A DNA stretch of 64,000 nucleotides from Adiantum capillus-veneris (Eukaryota > Streptophyta > Polypodiopsida > Polypodiales > Pteridaceae), in NCBI GenBank assembly GCA_014529385.2, contig CM043963.1, positions 74,715,912 to 74,779,911 of the forward strand. Direction: 5' to 3'. A program made the translations under genes and the position numbers. Below, one piece after another: positions 10,586-25,017 of the stretch. Every line of letters begins with the position of its first letter. The stretch's first letter is position 1. The notes beneath the pieces were generated by a model that ran no database searches, was not told where the DNA came from, and saw only the letters and a program-made list of their open reading frames with translations.

Positions 10586-13200
10586 ACACACTCGCTACAA
10601 CTTTCACACACACAACACCTCTCTCTATCCCTCTTTGCACAATAGGACCTTGGGGGGCACCACACATGCCAATACACATGCCAAAACACATGCACACAAG
10701 CATAGAAGAGAAGGGGGAATCGACACCAATACACAACAAGGCTAGGTTCTCTTCACAAATCAACACCATATACAAACGTGCTCAAAGCTAGCACACATAT
10801 CGACAAGCTCAAACATAACCTTGGTAGCTCTCGTGCTCTGCTCGATCTCCATAGCTTCAACAGTGGCTTCCTCAACAAAATAATGGCCTCGGCTCCAAAA
10901 TGGCAAAAAAGTCTTTACAACTTGTGAGAACCTCTTCTTATAAGGTGTGACCAAAGCTTCAAAAAGAAAAAAACTTGGGATTATCTCCTCATAAAGCTCT
11001 CTTGGATCTCCAGTTAGTATTTTTATGCATTTCATTCAAGTGGCCTTTCAACTTTTGCATTGCATTGCATGGTTGGGACACATCATCTACTTTCCCCTTT
11101 CGGCCGGAAGTGAGCTGCCTCCTAGCCATCACCTCAAGCACTTTCTGTTGCTCCCTCTCATACAACATAGAAACCATCCCTTTAGCCCTAGGGAATAGCC
11201 ACGACATCGTCATTGTCCCTGTGTGACCCTTCTCCTTCAATTAAAATGTTTGGGGCCGCCACATCATCATCATGTTTGATACCACCAGCATCGGCGACCA
11301 ACAATACCACCCAGCAGTGCCACGAGCTCCGACACATTTGCGCTCGACAAGCCTGCATGCAGTACCGCAAGTGCCAACACCATATTCTACGGGCTCTCAA
11401 GCTCCCCTATGCCCTTGGGTGTTGAATAGGTGCATTCATTGCAGCTTTACTCATAAGCGCCCAAGATTGCATGTGGGATTATCTATGCAATGTGGTGATT
11501 CTAGGGTCCTCCACTCTCCAAGATCCTAAAAAATCACCAAGTTTATATAAAAAACTTCAAAAAAGTCACTTTCTCTTCCTTGCTTCACTACTTTGCCCAC
11601 TTTGCTCAAGGCTCCAATGACCAAGTTGTGACATGCCACCAAAACTCCCAATTCTCAACTCTAGCTCGTAAAAACCTCATTGCACTTTGAGGTTGCCAGG
11701 CCCTCCAACTGTTGGTCCAAAAAACACAAAAAATCATCTGGCATTACAATGTCATCCCCTCGCACAAATTTCCACTCGCAATATATTCATGCTCGGGACT
11801 CCGATTGACATGACATCAATTTTTGCTAGTTTCACACAATACGTACTACCGAGTCACAAATCCGTCAAGCTTCAAAAACCTTCGGATGGCATAACTTCCA
11901 AAGCAGTCAAATCAGCTCAAAACTCGCCCCTGGCAAAACTTCCATTGGTCGTACCTTCCACCTTGTAGCTCCATTTGATGAGCCATCTAGACCACCTCGT
12001 AGACCACTTCAAGCTCTACATTTGCAAGAAAAAACTAGATTTGTGAACATCTTTACCTGCCATCCCCTTTAGCACATTCTGGAGTCCTTTTGGCCTAAAA
12101 CCCTGTATAAGACATACACCTCCGCTTCCACCTACCTGCCTAGGATATTTGTACCCGCTTCAGCCCTTTGCCATGCACTTGCTAGCCCATCCATACATGA
12201 TTGTGCCTTCTTCTATGGGCTGCACCATCATTTCCCAACCCCCTTGTTGAACATTTATGTTCAACCACAAAGCCCCCTTTATTCTTCTATATTTATACAC
12301 ACACTGGCAAGCATTGTGAGAAAACCAAACGAGATATACAATTTTAATATGCATCCTACTACTAAACCTCAAGTGGGTTGACCCACTCCCTACTTCATAG
12401 CACAACTTCCACCTAGATCAAATACCTAACACTAGTTCCTTCCATCCACCTATAATCGCATTTCAAAATGCTTCACCCTAGCTTTTAGCCCATCATGCTT
12501 GTAGGATGCCCATGGCCTACCTTCATGACTCCAAGAATCCATTGGAAACTGCCCATTTCAAACCAAGCATCCATTGGAAAACTGTCCATTTCAAACCAAG
12601 CATCATCACACATAGTATCACTCAAAATGGATGTACCTGACCCTCCCACCCAACCATATAAATTGAGGCTCTCCATGCAAAATACCTCCTCCAAATAGCA
12701 CAGCGGTTGACACAAACACTCATCCAGGTCAGTGCCTCTGCCTGCTCACCCATAGTAGAAGACCAGTCCTCATCCACTGGAAACACCTCTTTTGGAGGGC
12801 TCACCCTTGCACCACCTGTATTCTGGTCAAGGCTTTATCAAAATCACATGTGATTCTTCATCCATTGCAACTTTGGCATCATCAAATTCCAATCAACATC
12901 ACTTTCAAAGCATACCTAATCCAAAGAACCTATATCCACCGCACCATCCATGCAATCCGTAGATAATGATAGTTGCTCCTCCATCTAGTCTGCATCCAAC
13001 ACATCATGAGCATAAGAAAAATTCCCAAACCCCTTGGTTCTACTTCAATGTTGTCCTCCTATTGACCTTGAAATTCCGCTTGGCTATCCATAGACAAGAC
13101 CTTGCCCTTTTCTACAAAACTTCAAACCAATTGCACCACCATAGTACTTTCTGCTGCTACCTTCGTGAGAAAATCCACCGTGTTGTGAATGTCTAGGCTT
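10586..13200. other. Unclassified repeat-like DNA, no clear gene
   Basis: No recognised domain was found over these 2.6 kb. Minus-strand frames at 10760-11035 and 10989-11240 have a reasonably protein-like composition ('VMARRQLTSGRKGKVDD') and might be remnants of an old coding region, but neither matches a family I know. A short direct duplication, 'CCATTTCAAACCAAGCATC', occurs near 12555 and 12588. Confidence 0.4.
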
Positions 13201-14129
13201 GAAAAGTACTTTTGACCTTCATTATCACCACATTCACCTCTCCAAGTGAAGGAGGATGCACGATTACTACATGTGGTCCTATGTAGTCCCATGTTATTTG
13301 AGTCCTGTTTTTGAGTGTGTGGAGGAGTGAATGGGATTTTTTTTCTCTTCCATTTTGCACTTGGGAGAGTCTATGGAAGTTTTGAGGTCTCCATGGTTGT
13401 GTGTGTGCAAATAATTGAGGGAAGAAAGTGTGGTTTTGTACAAGACTATGTGACCTTGTATCAGTGCCATTAGGGTTGAGGCTACACCAAAGAGTCCAGC
13501 AGAGTGGAGTTTGGTGAAGCTTTTGCAATGGTTTGAGAGAGGATTTTTTTGGATGAATTTTTTAGTTTTGGATGGTTTTTCTTGTATCTTTTGGTTATCA
13601 TCAAGTGTGATTTCAAGCGACTTGGTGAACTTGACTCACCTTGTAGTGCTTGTGAGAGTTTGAATTGGACTTGGGGGGATGATTTTCATTGAGATTTTGA
13701 GTGATTGTATGTGAGGTGAGAAAATTAAGTGAATTCCTTGTGTTTTGTTGAGGTGCAAGGGTGTGTGAGTGTGCGCATGGTGTCTTTTGCTCCATCAATG
13801 TGGTGATTGTTTATGCAATGACTTTGCTTGGTTTCAAGTAGAGGTTGGACATTGCCATTTTAAATTGTTTTGGTAGAGGTATATTTTGCATATGTAAGTA
13901 TCAGATAGGATGTGTTGATCATGTTTATGATTGTGTAGTGTCGGGTGATCTCCCACTTTGGTGCCATTTTGGCATAGTTTATAGTTGGGATTTATCTTGA
14001 AATTTTGCTCAGTTTACAAGGAAAACTATGCCAGATTTATCCTAGGATTTCTTGCTATATTTTTGGTTTGTTGACATCCACATAGAAATATGTGTGATAT
14101 TTCAAAGTTTCTAGACATGAATCGTGAGA

Positions 14130-15130
14130 GACGAAGGTCTTGTTCATGCTGATACTTGTGTTGTTGGCATTATGGGCACACAGGGCACATTAGGCATCAT
14201 CGCTTTTGATGCACGAAGGTAGCGGCAACAATGTATAGAAGATGCAGATGTGGTTTTGACACATGCTAGAGTGGTGGCTTCCTATGCCAGTGGTGGTGAT
14301 GTCACATTCACTTTTAGTGTTCCTCTTGCCTACATGTCTTTGAGAGGTGGAACTTCCCTATTTTGGTTGCTACTAGATGAGGATGCAATTTTTCATGTCA
14401 CACCACATCGTGAGTGGTTAACCACTTTCTCTCGTGGGAGCTTTGATCATGTACACTTAGTTGATGGTTCAACGTTTGACATTGCAGGTGTAGGAGATGT
14501 TTTCTTGTCATTACCTAGTGGTGCATCCTATATGCTATGACATGTGCGATATGTTCCTTAGCTGAGATAAAATTTGATATCAGTGAGACAATTAATAAAT
14601 TGTGGGTGTTATACACTGCTTAGAGAGTAGTCGTTTTTTATGCACTTCAGATCACTAGTAATTATTAAGGGAGCCAAGAGTAGCTTGGTATATCCTATGC
14701 ATGTATCTGAGGTATGAGATGGCACAGTCTCCATTTTATTGGTGGCATGGGATGAGCAAGAGACGAGACGTGTCTCCTTCACTAGTGAGATCCACTATGC
14801 TAACAAGAAAAATCTTTTAGTTGTGCAGGTGGCATGTCAATAGACTCTATAGAGAGCAGCATTACTCTACTGAGACATATCAGGTGTCATTGGAGACTAT
14901 GAAAATAGAGGTAGATGAGGTCTAGTCCATAGAGACACAGGTAGAGATGATGGAAATAGAGTTCTTTGATATGCTCATGCTAGAGGTTGATGAGTTGATG
15001 CCAAGACACATAGTCTACATATGGATGAGCGGGACATAGCCATCTCGATGTGGGAGATGACATATCCATATATGATGAGTAGTCACGATGGTGTAGTGCA
15101 TGAAAATAGCATTGAAGAAGCAAGTATAGC
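14130..15130 (+). pseudogene. Copia gag-pol remnant (zinc knuckle and protease)
   Basis: Around 14150-14210 a decayed CCHC-like knuckle (C-W-H-Y-G-H-T-G-H) is readable. The open stretch 14250-14540 resembles the Ty1/copia protease region: 'DAIFHVTPHREWLTTFSRG' where family members have a D-S-G-A before FHVTPHR, then 'VHLVDGSTFDIAGVGDVFL' and 'LPSGASYML'. A later piece near 14760 reads 'RETRRVSFTSEI', also present in the Copia copy at 24688-27288, so both belong to one family. The active-site DSGA is replaced by DEDA. Stops and frame changes run throughout and no LTRs were recognised. The 900 bases before it (13200-14130) hold no clear feature. Confidence 0.78.
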
Positions 15131-16632
<1,502 letters not shown>

Positions 16633-16725
16633 TGATTGTGTGTGAGTGCGTCTGTATGTGTTTAAGTATTTGTGGGTGGTGGGTTATTGTGCATGGGTTG
16701 GAGTGTTTAATGCAACACTGTGCAA

Positions 16726-16728
<3 letters not shown>

Positions 16729-16808
<80 letters not shown>
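16729..16808. repeat. (GA)n microsatellite
   Basis: About 40 GA units. GA-rich, less regular sequence continues to about 16930. Confidence 0.97.
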
Positions 16809-16810
<2 letters not shown>

Positions 16811-17238
16811 TGAGAGAGTGTAGAGAGAGACTTAGAATTAGCAATTATTATCGTTGGTGCCAAAGGAGGGAGAGAGAAAGGATGTGAGAGAGGGATAATG
16901 AGCAAAGAGAGAGGGAGGGAGAAAAGAGAGAAAGATAATAAGCAGGGAGAAAAAGAGGGAGTTTTCTTTTATTTTCATTTTTATTTGTATTTCTTTAATT
17001 ACAAATTGAAGGAGATTCTCAAGAAAAAAATTCACCAAAAACTTTTCTCAAGCGAGGAAGATGAGACTTACCTCCGAATTTGAGATGAATCTTGAAAACT
17101 TTGCCAAAGCTTACATGTAAACATTTGCCAGATTTCATCGAGATTTTGTCATTTTTGACACTTTATGAAACACGAAGACATCAAATTTCATGCAAACAGC
17201 ATGAATTAGAGAGACAAAGAACGCACAAGTGAAGGTGA

Positions 17239-17266
17239 GGTGCACCTATGCCAATATAGGTGCACC
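17239..17266. repeat. Perfect short inverted repeat
   Basis: Arms GGTGCACCTAT and ATAGGTGCACC (11 bp each) flank a 6-base loop. Role unknown; it lies in the presumed internal part of a decayed minus-strand gypsy element. Confidence 0.85.
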
Positions 17267-17933
17267 CATGAAAACAAAAACATTTAATATTAATTTTTGA
17301 ACATTGGAAAATGCCCTCAATTAGAGTGTACACACACTTAATCATAATGCACACATTTGAATAATTAGCAAATCCACAATGCCAATTACCACGTGAAATC
17401 ATCCATTTATGCACACCCAATTCTAGGAAAAGTTATACATTACAACGGCATGCAAACGCACAAATCAAAAGACTCATAGCATCAATTGACAACAACTTGG
17501 CATATCGCACATGTCTTGATTCCAAGGGCACCATCTAATTGTTGATTGCTAGATGCGTAGGTTGATTCCGTCAACTCTCCAAAGCGCTATTCTTGCATCT
17601 CAAAATCAAGAAATGATTAAGTTATTAGCACAAATGAACCTTGTTAGAGTGCAATTGAAGCCTTTAATTAAGCAAATATGAAAGCATACGTACCAAGTAT
17701 TAGTCCAATTAGTTGAACATTAGTGTGTAGTCTAGAAAAATTAGTGAAATTAAAAAGGGGTTAGTGAGAAATTAGTGTTTGTAGACACACAATTAAAGAA
17801 ATATGGTGTCAATTAGGAGACACTGAACACATTGAAATATGCACACACATCCAAAACCCACAAAACAACCACCGTACAAATTAAATTAGTGAAAAAAATA
17901 GTGAGGAAACCTATTTGATTATGCTAGCATAGA

Positions 17934-17955
17934 TCGATCCCCAATAATGGTGCCA
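17934..17955 (-). other. Decayed Asp-type primer-binding site
   Basis: On the minus strand this reads TGGCACCATTATTGGGGA then TCGA. The plant gypsy site for tRNA-Asp is TGGCGCCGTTGCCGGGGA (known); all five differences are G to A or C to T. It lies two bases from the start of an LTR. Confidence 0.7.
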
Positions 17956-17957
17956 AA

Positions 17958-19185
17958 TGTTGGGGATCCATTGTATAGCATAACTCCAATGACCAACATA
18001 TAAATGCAAATGCCGAGTGTTGAGCTACCCGGTTAGGGCATGGAGACACTCACACAATATTAGTAAGCTACTCATGACAACACAAATGGTTAATTTTATG
18101 AGGTGAGCTTGGCCTATGGAGGAGCTAAGCCACAAGATTGGCTATCTCTAATTCCACTTCTCCTTAAGTAGATCAACTCAATCACACACGTTAATGATTT
18201 TAATGATGCAGAAAATCACTAAAATCCCATCATGCTACACACTAATCACAAGCGCACACACATAGATCTATCAAGTATCCATGCTATAATCAAATTTGCA
18301 TGCACCTACAAAGAATAGAGGGTAATTACACAAGATAAGAGAGAAATTAACCACTAGTTAGTCAAGATCTTTAATCAAATCATCAAAGATTATCAATAGA
18401 GAGTGAAAGAGACATAATGAATGATAAGTAAGAGCATTTATTAGTATTCATCAGGCCACATGAGCATGAAGAAGCTCTCGGACTCCATAGCCACACACCA
18501 CATGAGCTCTCACTAGAGGTGCTCTCAACAAATGAATTTGAGAACCCTAATTTCATTTACACATTGCCTTATACACCTAGAGTTAAAATGTCCAATATAC
18601 AAGTACCAAAGGCCTTGAATAATGCTCTACATTTATCGTATCTTCTAGCTAGGCATGCTAATTCACATATTATTTATAGCTTGAAACTCTTATTGAACCC
18701 ATAGCACATCACAATTATTACAATGGCTTGAAATAAATTGAGAAATTACATTACACAGCTAGGCTCAGTTAACAACCATCCTATGTTAATGTTTACACAT
18801 GAGTAATTATTAATAATGAAGTAACTAAAATTCCTCAAACATTCTTGCATGCAATGAATCAAAGAGATTAAAAGTAGAATAGTACACATTATCAGAAGCA
18901 TATAAGATTACGATATATATAAAATCTTTAGACATGATGCATAAATTTTAATCCATGAGAAGCATGCCATCATTGTCATGAATGACCTTTGATACCATTT
19001 TGTATAAGGTTAAAGTGCTTTATGACTCGGTCTATTTTGAGCCCATATGCAATCATAAGAAAGTAGATAGTATTTTATATATCAATGGAGACTAAGGGAA
19101 TTTTCAAAGGGCATTTCTATAGATAGTACGCATGTAAAGACTCAAGAGACAAACTTGACATACCTATTACCATATATGTAGTAGT
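17958..19185 (-). repeat. Minus-strand gypsy LTR, right end unresolved
   Basis: The plus-strand sequence begins TGTTGGGGATCC beside the Asp-type primer site, so on the minus strand this is the 3' end of a 5' LTR. The far boundary cannot be set because no second copy is present; the stretch up to 19185 is AT-rich and without coding potential. The internal region would lie at lower coordinates (about 17080-17930) but no protein domain is readable there. Confidence 0.55.
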
Positions 19186-19190
19186 AACGT

Positions 19191-19700
19191 TGCTGCAACC
19201 AAAGTTGGTCTGTGCGGGGAAATGTGAATGCAAGTGCTATGGGAGTATGCAAGTGCAGGACAAAGTGCTAAGATAGGTGCAAAAGACCTGGGCAGGCAAG
19301 GGATAGTGGAAATGTATGTCTAAGGTGGTTTTTTAGACCAAAAAGGCTCCAAAATGGTCCACGTGGGGTGGCAAGTCTAGGTGTTCAAATTTCAATGTCG
19401 GTGCTTGGAATGTAGAGGTTGAGATGTTGTAGAAGATGGCCCAAGAAGCTCCTCAAACAGAGCTATGGGGTGAAAGATATCAAAGTTCAAAGCTAGAAGT
19501 TTTTGCAAATCCTCAATGGATAGGGAAAGTGGGCACGTGCTCAAAGCTAGCATGAGTGGATGGGTGCAGTGTATTCAAGGTGTGGAGCATGTCGGTCTTT
19601 TTGGATTGTCAATCAAAGCTCTACATGGCAAGTTATGGTCAATTGAAGATTTGCTAGGGGTCAGGTGTTTTCCAAGTTCACTACATTGAAAGTCGTGCCA
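19191..19700 (+). repeat. Diverged partial copy of the Tat-like LTR
   Basis: The start TGCTGCAACCAAAGTTGGTC and the following 450 bases align with the first part of the LTRs at 717 and 7852, including the phrases around 'GTCGGTCTTTTTGGATTGTC'. Homology fades near 19650-19700, before the GA-tract part. Like the left LTR it is preceded by AACGT. Confidence 0.8.
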
Positions 19701-19919
19701 TAAGTTCAAGAGGGTAGTACACAACATGTGAAGTCAGCAAGAAGTAATCTCTCGTCACAATAAGATTCCCGATTAACAAGATACAACAAAGAGAATTTGT
19801 GAGCTAGTACCGAGCAGATGGGTGCAGGTGTTTTTTCTCGATTTTCACATGCTTTGTTGAAAGGCTCCATGAATCCAAAATGTGTCAAGGATGAAGGGAT
19901 TTGGAACCTGGTGAGGTGG

Positions 19920-20119
19920 TCTGGGGCAAGCGACAAGAGAACTGGCCTCTAGACACCTCTCAAGGCTCCCGTGCCGCTCATAGGGTTTGAGGGCCTCACA
20001 TAAACACAACACACAGACAAACATAACAACACACCCAAATAACCCACAAGAAATCTTGAAAATATAGAGGCACCACCTAGTTTTTTGTATCAGAAACTAG
20101 GACTTGAGCAAAGATGGAG

Positions 20120-20161
<42 letters not shown>

Positions 20162-21305
20162 CACGTTTTTTAGCCACTGTAAGAACCTTCAAGTATGCAT
20201 ACTCAATGCTTCAAGAAAATGGATGAGTGGTATGAGTACCTCAGCTAAAACGAAACCACAACACAGAGGCTAAACAAAACTCTCACCAACGGTTAGAATT
20301 TCAGGTCCCATTCAACACAAATACACATTCAAAACCTAGTCACCCCATGCATGCATTGTCTTAAGGCCAAGGGAGCTCTCTCCACCTTGCAACCCTCTTA
20401 CAACTGCTTAATCAAGGCAAGGTCTACACACACAAAACATCAATCAAACAACCAACAAAAACAATAGGATGCTTGAAACACTTACACTTATGCAGATTCC
20501 ATGATGCTTTAGCAAACACAACACAAAAGAAAACCATCAAGATGGGAAGTCCAAAACTACCTCTTCTTTTATGAGACCACCAAAATGAACATACAGTTGT
20601 AGAAGAAACCTCCAATTCCTCTCCTCTCTTCTCTTTGGCATACACTATGTAAAGCACTTTCCATTTGCGGATTTAGCAAGCATTGGCAAAGGTTATGGCT
20701 ATTTGCACTCACAAAGCTAGCATAGCATAATGCAAGGCTTCTTGTGCAAATCTTGTAGCCTCTCTCATGCTTGCTTTCACACTCTTCTTCTATAGACTTC
20801 TCACTTCTTCTTCTCATGTGTTTTTCATTACAAAGATGGACACACACACACACACTCACACACACACAGACCACGTTTTTTAGCCACTGTAAGAACCTTC
20901 AAGTATGCATACTCAATGCTTCAAGAAAATGGATGAGTGATATGAGTACCTCAGCTAAAACAAAACCACAACACATAGGCTATGGCTAAAACAAAGGTTA
21001 TGGCTATTTGCACTCACAAATCCAGCATAGCATAATGCAAGGCTTCTTGTGCAAATCTTGTAGCCTCTCTCATGCTTGCTTTCACACTCTTCTTCTATAG
21101 ACTTCTCACTTCTTCTTCTCATGTGTTTCTCATTACAAAGAGAGGCCCTCTTTTTATAGGTTTTTGGAGGGATTAGAATTTGCATGATCACTTTTAATAA
21201 CACATAACAAAGCTTTTCTTAGAAGTAATCTGGTGTAGGTGAGAAGATAAGTGGTAGAAGAGTAGTGGAGTTTCATACTTAGTGGGTCCATAAGTCCTCA
21301 CAACA
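19920..21305 (-). repeat. LTR-like repeat, minus copy
   Basis: This is the reverse complement of 27880-29000 over most of its length. On the minus strand the right end begins TGTTGTGAGGACTTATGG, preceded by a purine-rich TGGTGGGCAAT, as at the start of a 3' LTR. A TATA-like CCTATAAAAAGAG lies near 21150 in this orientation. The copy has an internal duplication: 20836-20970 repeats 20108-20270, and about 20990-21140 repeats 20690-20836. Confidence 0.75.
20122..20158. repeat. (CA)n microsatellite
   Basis: About 18 CA units inside the LTR-like repeat; a shorter broken run lies at 20840-20870 in the duplicated part. Confidence 0.95.
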
Positions 21306-21397
21306 ATTGCCCACCATGCTCTTGATATGGCAAACAGCTTGCCCTCTACACCAAATCAAAATGCATAGCTCATAGCACCGGAGTAAAGAGTGAAGAA

Positions 21398-22560
21398 GTG
21401 GAAGATAAAGATGAAGAAGCCAAAGTGGCTAAATACCTAGCTACAATCTCTAAGAGAAAATTGATGGACCTCTCTAAAGATGAAAAAGAACGTGGAGAGG
21501 GTGACAAAGAATTTGAGAAAGAATATTTGGAAGAAATCAATAGGGATATAGCTCTAGAAGAAACCATCGAATGTTCACAAGGACCTTTTAAGATGGAAGA
21601 AGAAAGAAAGAGGGTTGTAAGGTCAAAACACAGAAACACAAGCATATTTAGACTAGACAAGTTACAAGGCCTTTGGAAGCAACCTCTAAAGGTGCACTTT
21701 GTAATGAAAAATCCAAATAGACCTTCATTGCCTTATGCTTTTCCAATGGATTTCTATGAGACTAATCATAGTGACCTCGACACCATTACCCAAGTATGTG
21801 CAACAACAATTCAGTATGAGTGGAGAACCATCGTTAATTCCATACGTTAGATGATGCCTAGGTATCCGTCTCTAGCATAGAACTAAATGTTGTGAAAGAA
21901 GAACTACAAAAGACTAAGGCTAAGCTAGAAACACTAAAAAAGGGACAAGTTGACTGGGTCAAATAGATTTTACATTATCATCTTGAGCAGCAATAACATC
22001 AATGAGAGATAGAAGCTCTCCAGAAGAAAGTCGACAAGTTAACTGCTAAAAATACTATGAAGGATGAAGAAAAGAGCATTGCCAAATAGTGACCAAAGCA
22101 TTTTAAATCCATAATAAATGCAAAATGGGTTGATTGCAAAAGTTTGAATAATCATCATGAACTACTAGAAATGGATATCAATGAAAATACATTTAACATC
22201 CTTTGGTTTAGATTGCAAACGCTTGAATCAAATCATGAACTACTAAAAATGGATATCAATGAAAAATACATTTAACATTCTTTGGTTTAGATTGCAAATG
22301 TTTGAATCAAATCGTGAACTACTAAAAATGGCTATCAATGAAAAATACATTTAACAATCTTTGGTTTAGATTGTGGATGCAAATAAAAATCTCACTCTGA
22401 ATTTGAATGATCTAGATTCTATCATTGAGTCCATCAAGTCAGATTTACAGAATGAATCAAAGGAGTACACTATTGCACTAGTCAACGAGACCATCTCAGA
22501 ATATTTGAATAATTTAGAAAACAAAGATAGATTATGATAAGGATGAAGATGAGAAAAAGA
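21398..22560 (+). pseudogene. Acidic coiled-coil-like protein remnant, unknown
   Basis: An open stretch of 150 codons (21398-21850) is rich in Glu, Lys and Asp ('LSKDEKERGEGDKEFEKEYL') and is followed, after stops, by further coiled-coil-like sequence with regular Leu/Lys/Glu spacing (about 21880-22080) and by a 79-bp tandem repeat. The charge pattern and the repeat suggest one former gene of at least 350 codons. I do not recognise the family; a non-autonomous element or retrotransposon accessory protein is possible. It is not functional as it stands. Confidence 0.45.
22132..22375 (+). repeat. 79-bp tandem repeat, about three copies
   Basis: Units start with GATTGCAAA-type sequence at 22132, 22211 and 22289, with a broken fourth start near 22370. 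The early units translate to similar peptides around 'NHELLKMDINE', so the repeat was probably coding before frameshift. Confidence 0.85.
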
Positions 22561-22959
22561 ATGAAGCGATGGTCCAACATCATCAGGGAGGAGATGATGA
22601 TGATGCTCGAGGCTTAGCTACAGGAGGCTCAACACCCACTAGAAACCATGGTTCAAATCAATCAACAGATGGGACTGCGGGAAAACAACAACCCACCACC
22701 AACCAACCAGCAGTAGACTGGATAGTAGAAGGCTCACTATCATCATACAGATATCAAGGGTAAGCCTGTTGTCCCTGAATCTGACTCTGAGTCTAATCAT
22801 ACGCATTCTACTGAGCTAACACTTAACAAAAGCCTTAGAAAGCAAAAATCTCTCCAAATACTTAAATCTTTGCACGATGAAACTGTGTACTCTTATCTAA
22901 AGAGATTTCAAATGCTTTATGTGGGACTAGAAAGATGGTGTTGTACTAGAAAGCAATAA

Positions 22960-23175
22960 GTTATCACAATGAGAAAGTTTGCAAATTGCCTCCACATCCA
23001 AGCTACGTACAAGTGCTAAAAAGAGTCCTAAGTGGTGCATAATGAACAAGTTTGCGAATTTCCTCCACATACAAGCAATGAGTCATCACAATGAACAAGT
23101 TTGCAAATTTCCTCTACATCCAAGCTACATACAAGTGCTAGAAAAAGTCCTAGAGTGGTGCATAACTCCAACAAT
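22960..23175. repeat. Imperfect local duplication
   Basis: The phrase CATCCAAGCTACGTACAAGTG near 22992 recurs near 23115 (CATCCAAGCTACATACAAGTG), each with surrounding similarity (CAAGTTTGC.AATTTCCTC). Confidence 0.75.
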
Positions 23176-23474
23176 GTGGCAGTCAACCCTACTTTGAGAA
23201 ATTTGTCCACTGGTAATGTGAACTTCTTGGGTTTGCAAATAGAGATGCTGCTAGCAACAAAATACACCTACTAGTGCACAAAGGATATAAGGATTCAAAT
23301 AAAGAGATTCCTATTGTGCATCTCCTCATGTAGGCAATCTAAAAAGTTGCTCAATTTTAGAAAACCAACATTCTCTGCAGCAGTTACTTTGATTAGTTGT
23401 CCCCAAAGGGCTTCAAACTCCCATTTAGTTGCTTTTAAATCCCCTTCCAAGATCTACTTCAAGCTATCAAGCTT

Positions 23475-23760
23475 TCACTTCACTTCATCCAACTGTGCAT
23501 TCGCTGCAAATCTACTCCAAGAAGACATCCCCAGGGCTTCACAATCGGCATTTTCTGCATCTAGTAGACCATCATACCACCTCTTTGCTTTTTTTCCATG
23601 AACCAAGAGCGGGAACACTTGCACCGCGCCTTCCTCTCTTGATAGAGAGCTCCTCAAGAGAAATAACCCATAATCTTTGATCCAGGTTTCCCCATTCTCG
23701 ACCCTAGTGAAAATGGGATAATTGGACCACATCTTCTCTAGAACAACCTACTCTTCAAAG
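23475..23760 (-). pseudogene. Gypsy gag fragment
   Basis: A minus-strand open stretch of 85 codons shows 'NGETWIKDYGLFLLR', 'FPLLVHGKKAKRWYDGL' and 'WSRFAANAQLDEVK', the order seen in Ty3/gypsy capsid domains (a hydrophobic FPLLxxGxAxxWYxxL helix). It lies just inside a minus-strand LTR related to that of the Tat-like element, so it is the gag start of a second, heavily truncated member. The rest of its polyprotein is missing at lower coordinates. Confidence 0.78.
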
Positions 23761-23842
23761 CTTGCATCTTTGAAATCGGAAAAATTGCCACTTTGACTTC
23801 AACTAGGAGCATCATATGCTCCTCCATGGGGGGACCAAAAGA

Positions 23843-24687
23843 TGGAGAGGGGGAATGGAGGAACACACATAGCACACACACAAGGGCCTCTTTATAGCTT
23901 AGGGCATTCACAACACCCCTATCCTCTCAGAAAACACCCTTGAAAAACACACTTCACCAAAAAGACCAACGCTTGCACACACACCGATGCGTAAACACGC
24001 TCATCAGAGCTACCCACACAAATTTTGCAACTCGTTTTGAGCCATACATTGCTGCCACACACAAAACCACTCTCTCACTTCCATCCCGCACACAAAAAGA
24101 GGTCCAAGAGGAGCATGCCTGCTCATTCACACCGGCACTACACACAAGTAGAAGAATTAAGAAGGGGACAAGAGGAAATGACTCTAGAGAAACACAATGG
24201 AGGCTTCACTATACTCAAAAAACACCATTTACAACTCGTCTACATCAAATGATGCACCCACATGGTTGTCGGGCAAAAAAACGCACACTTGGGGCTTTGC
24301 AGGCATTTACCTCTGCAAAGAAGCCCACCCAAAAAACTCACACTCGCACTCTTGGCTCTTTGCAGCTGCTCCCCAAAAAGCCTAGAACAAAAAGCATTAA
24401 AAATGATTTAAATAATGGCTTATATATAGGTGATCTCTTCATTTTGGGCATATGCCTCCTTGTTGGTCCACTTTGCATGTTGACTTGGCAAGCTTTGAAA
24501 GGGCGGCTCTTTGCTTTCAACTATTCTCTAGCTGGTCTCTACTCTTTGCACTTGAGAGAGGGCACTAGTGACATCGTTTGTGCGCCTAGAATTTTCACTT
24601 TTTTATATTTCATTTCCTCTCTCTTCCCCACCTTGGGAACCCTCCACTTGACCAGCATCTGACCACACTTGGAATGTCCCTTGGATT
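23843..24687 (-). repeat. Minus-strand gypsy LTR related to the 0.7-10.6 kb element
   Basis: The stretch around 23875-23985, for example CTATCCTCTCAGAAAACACC, is the reverse complement of the LTR end at 10400-10580. The minus strand reads LTR end then TGGTCCCCCC, a primer-site-like sequence at about 23820-23842. The LTR is interrupted at 24687 by a Copia insertion and probably resumes at 27289. Confidence 0.75.
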
Positions 24688-24932
24688 TGTGAAGGAATGG
24701 ATCAAAGGCGTGCATGTGTGCAGTGAAGATGGAGAGAGAAGAGAGGGGGAGAGAGACTCAGAGAGCACGACACAGGGATGTGGGGTGGAGCTCCCAAATC
24801 TCACTGATGAGCACACTGTGAGAATGAGTGAGAGCTTCTTATTCTTTGTATGTATAAAGAATAAGGAGATAAATGTGGGCGATCAAACACTGGCCAACAG
24901 ACATGGGCAAAGCACAACGCCTTTACCTAACA
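24688..24932 (-). repeat. 3' LTR of Copia element
   Basis: Plus-strand limits are TGTGAAGG and CCTAACA; on the minus strand it starts TGTTAGGTAAAGG. The purine-rich AGTGGGAGAA just outside it on the minus strand (24933-24942) is the expected plus-strand priming tract. Confidence 0.88.
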
Positions 24933-25017
24933 TTCTCCCACTAAAGGTTTTGTGCCGATAAGTGGCGAGAAGACTAGCCTACAACTAGTATATACAAGAG
25001 GTGAGAGAAGACAGCTC

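Noticed and set aside
23940-24662. A 240-codon plus-strand open frame
   Set aside because: It lies antisense within a gypsy LTR and has no recognisable domain; composition follows the repeat.
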